From Zygnema cylindricum (taxonomy: Eukaryota > Streptophyta > Zygnematophyceae > Zygnematales > Zygnemataceae), in contig JBBHKE010000580.1 of assembly GCA_037447655.1 (NCBI GenBank), positions 47,250 to 111,249 of the forward strand: 64,000 nucleotides of DNA, written 5' to 3'. Shown here one piece after another: positions 63,991 to 64,000 of this stretch (position 1 is the stretch's first letter; every line of letters begins with the position of its first letter). The notes below the pieces were generated by a model. That model was given only the letters and a program-made list of their open reading frames with translations, searched no databases and had not been told where the DNA came from. Both the position numbers and the translations under genes were made by a program.

Positions 63991-64000
63991 CATACGTGAG

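Larger units (their letters stand above)
60970..64000 (-). mobile_element. Helitron (minus), 3' end at 60970, 5' end beyond the window or lost
   Basis: The 3' terminus reads CTAG followed by host T (minus strand). Its hairpin (60981-60988 with 60992-60999, 8-bp stem, TAC loop) begins 7 nt from the CTAG. The target, seen uninterrupted at 48514-48515, is AT, as expected for Helitron insertion. Coding for the Helitron helicase follows on the minus strand. No second half of the gypsy-3 LTR appears before 64000, so the 5' TC end was not found. Confidence 0.85.

Noticed and set aside
1-64000. CRISPR array, bacterial operons, rRNA
   Set aside because: No regularly spaced identical repeats with unique spacers, no ribosome-binding-site organisation, and all coding is eukaryotic retroelement or Helitron.

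Overview
The window is repeat-dense eukaryotic DNA: no rRNA, no convincing intact tRNA gene, no CRISPR array and no host gene that I can defend. Nearly every recognisable coding stretch belongs to a transposable element, and nearly all are broken by stops or frameshifts. The host is probably of the green-plant lineage, although no species can be named. Two different primer binding sites (PBS) fit plant-type initiator tRNA-Met: GGTTATGGGCCCACC pairs with its anticodon arm, and TGGTATCAAAGC almost matches its 3' end. The LTRs are also rich in CACGTG and GTAC, cores used by plant bZIP/bHLH and SBP factors. Family letters A-G used below are my own labels.

Region 1 (1-11971) is AT-rich and low in genes. 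It holds minisatellites, foldback and TIR elements (5969-6162, 6415-6919), hAT-like ends, an orphan copia reverse-transcriptase fragment bounded by homopolymers (7258-7787), a TTAGGG-like tract (7993-8115) and a purine-strand minisatellite (10690-11440).

Region 2 (11972-46743) is one nest at least six layers deep. A Harbinger/Tourist-like element with TTA duplications is split by a solo LTR (family D). That LTR is split by a minus-strand chromovirus (gypsy-1, 482-bp LTRs at 12537-13018 and 44858-45339). The gypsy-1 integrase is split by a family-B copia element (15439-41188). Inside B lie a minus-strand family-C LTR array with two different non-autonomous interiors, a family-E non-autonomous element, a family-C plus-strand element sitting inside a minus-strand C LTR, and a family-A copia with perfect AATCT target duplications.

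Region 3 (46744-64000) holds a second Harbinger-like MITE and then a plus-strand gypsy (gypsy-3, from 48392). Gypsy-3 is interrupted in its polymerase by a second family-A copia (52499-58856, CTGAT duplications). Its 3' LTR is interrupted exactly between A and T by the 3' end of a minus-strand Helitron. The Helitron helicase is in turn interrupted by a solo LTR of family G.

The most striking pattern is in the LTRs. Six families (A, B, C, D, E, G), which share a modular layout, all carry on the strand opposite to the element a tRNA-like module. It has an A-box-like start, a B-box and, a few bases after its 3' end, a run of four or five T. This is the layout of a Pol III unit reading antisense through U3. 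In addition, in six interiors the only good Gag start codon is the AUG inside the half-tRNA primer binding site, so the same triplet would pair with the initiator anticodon both in translation and in priming.
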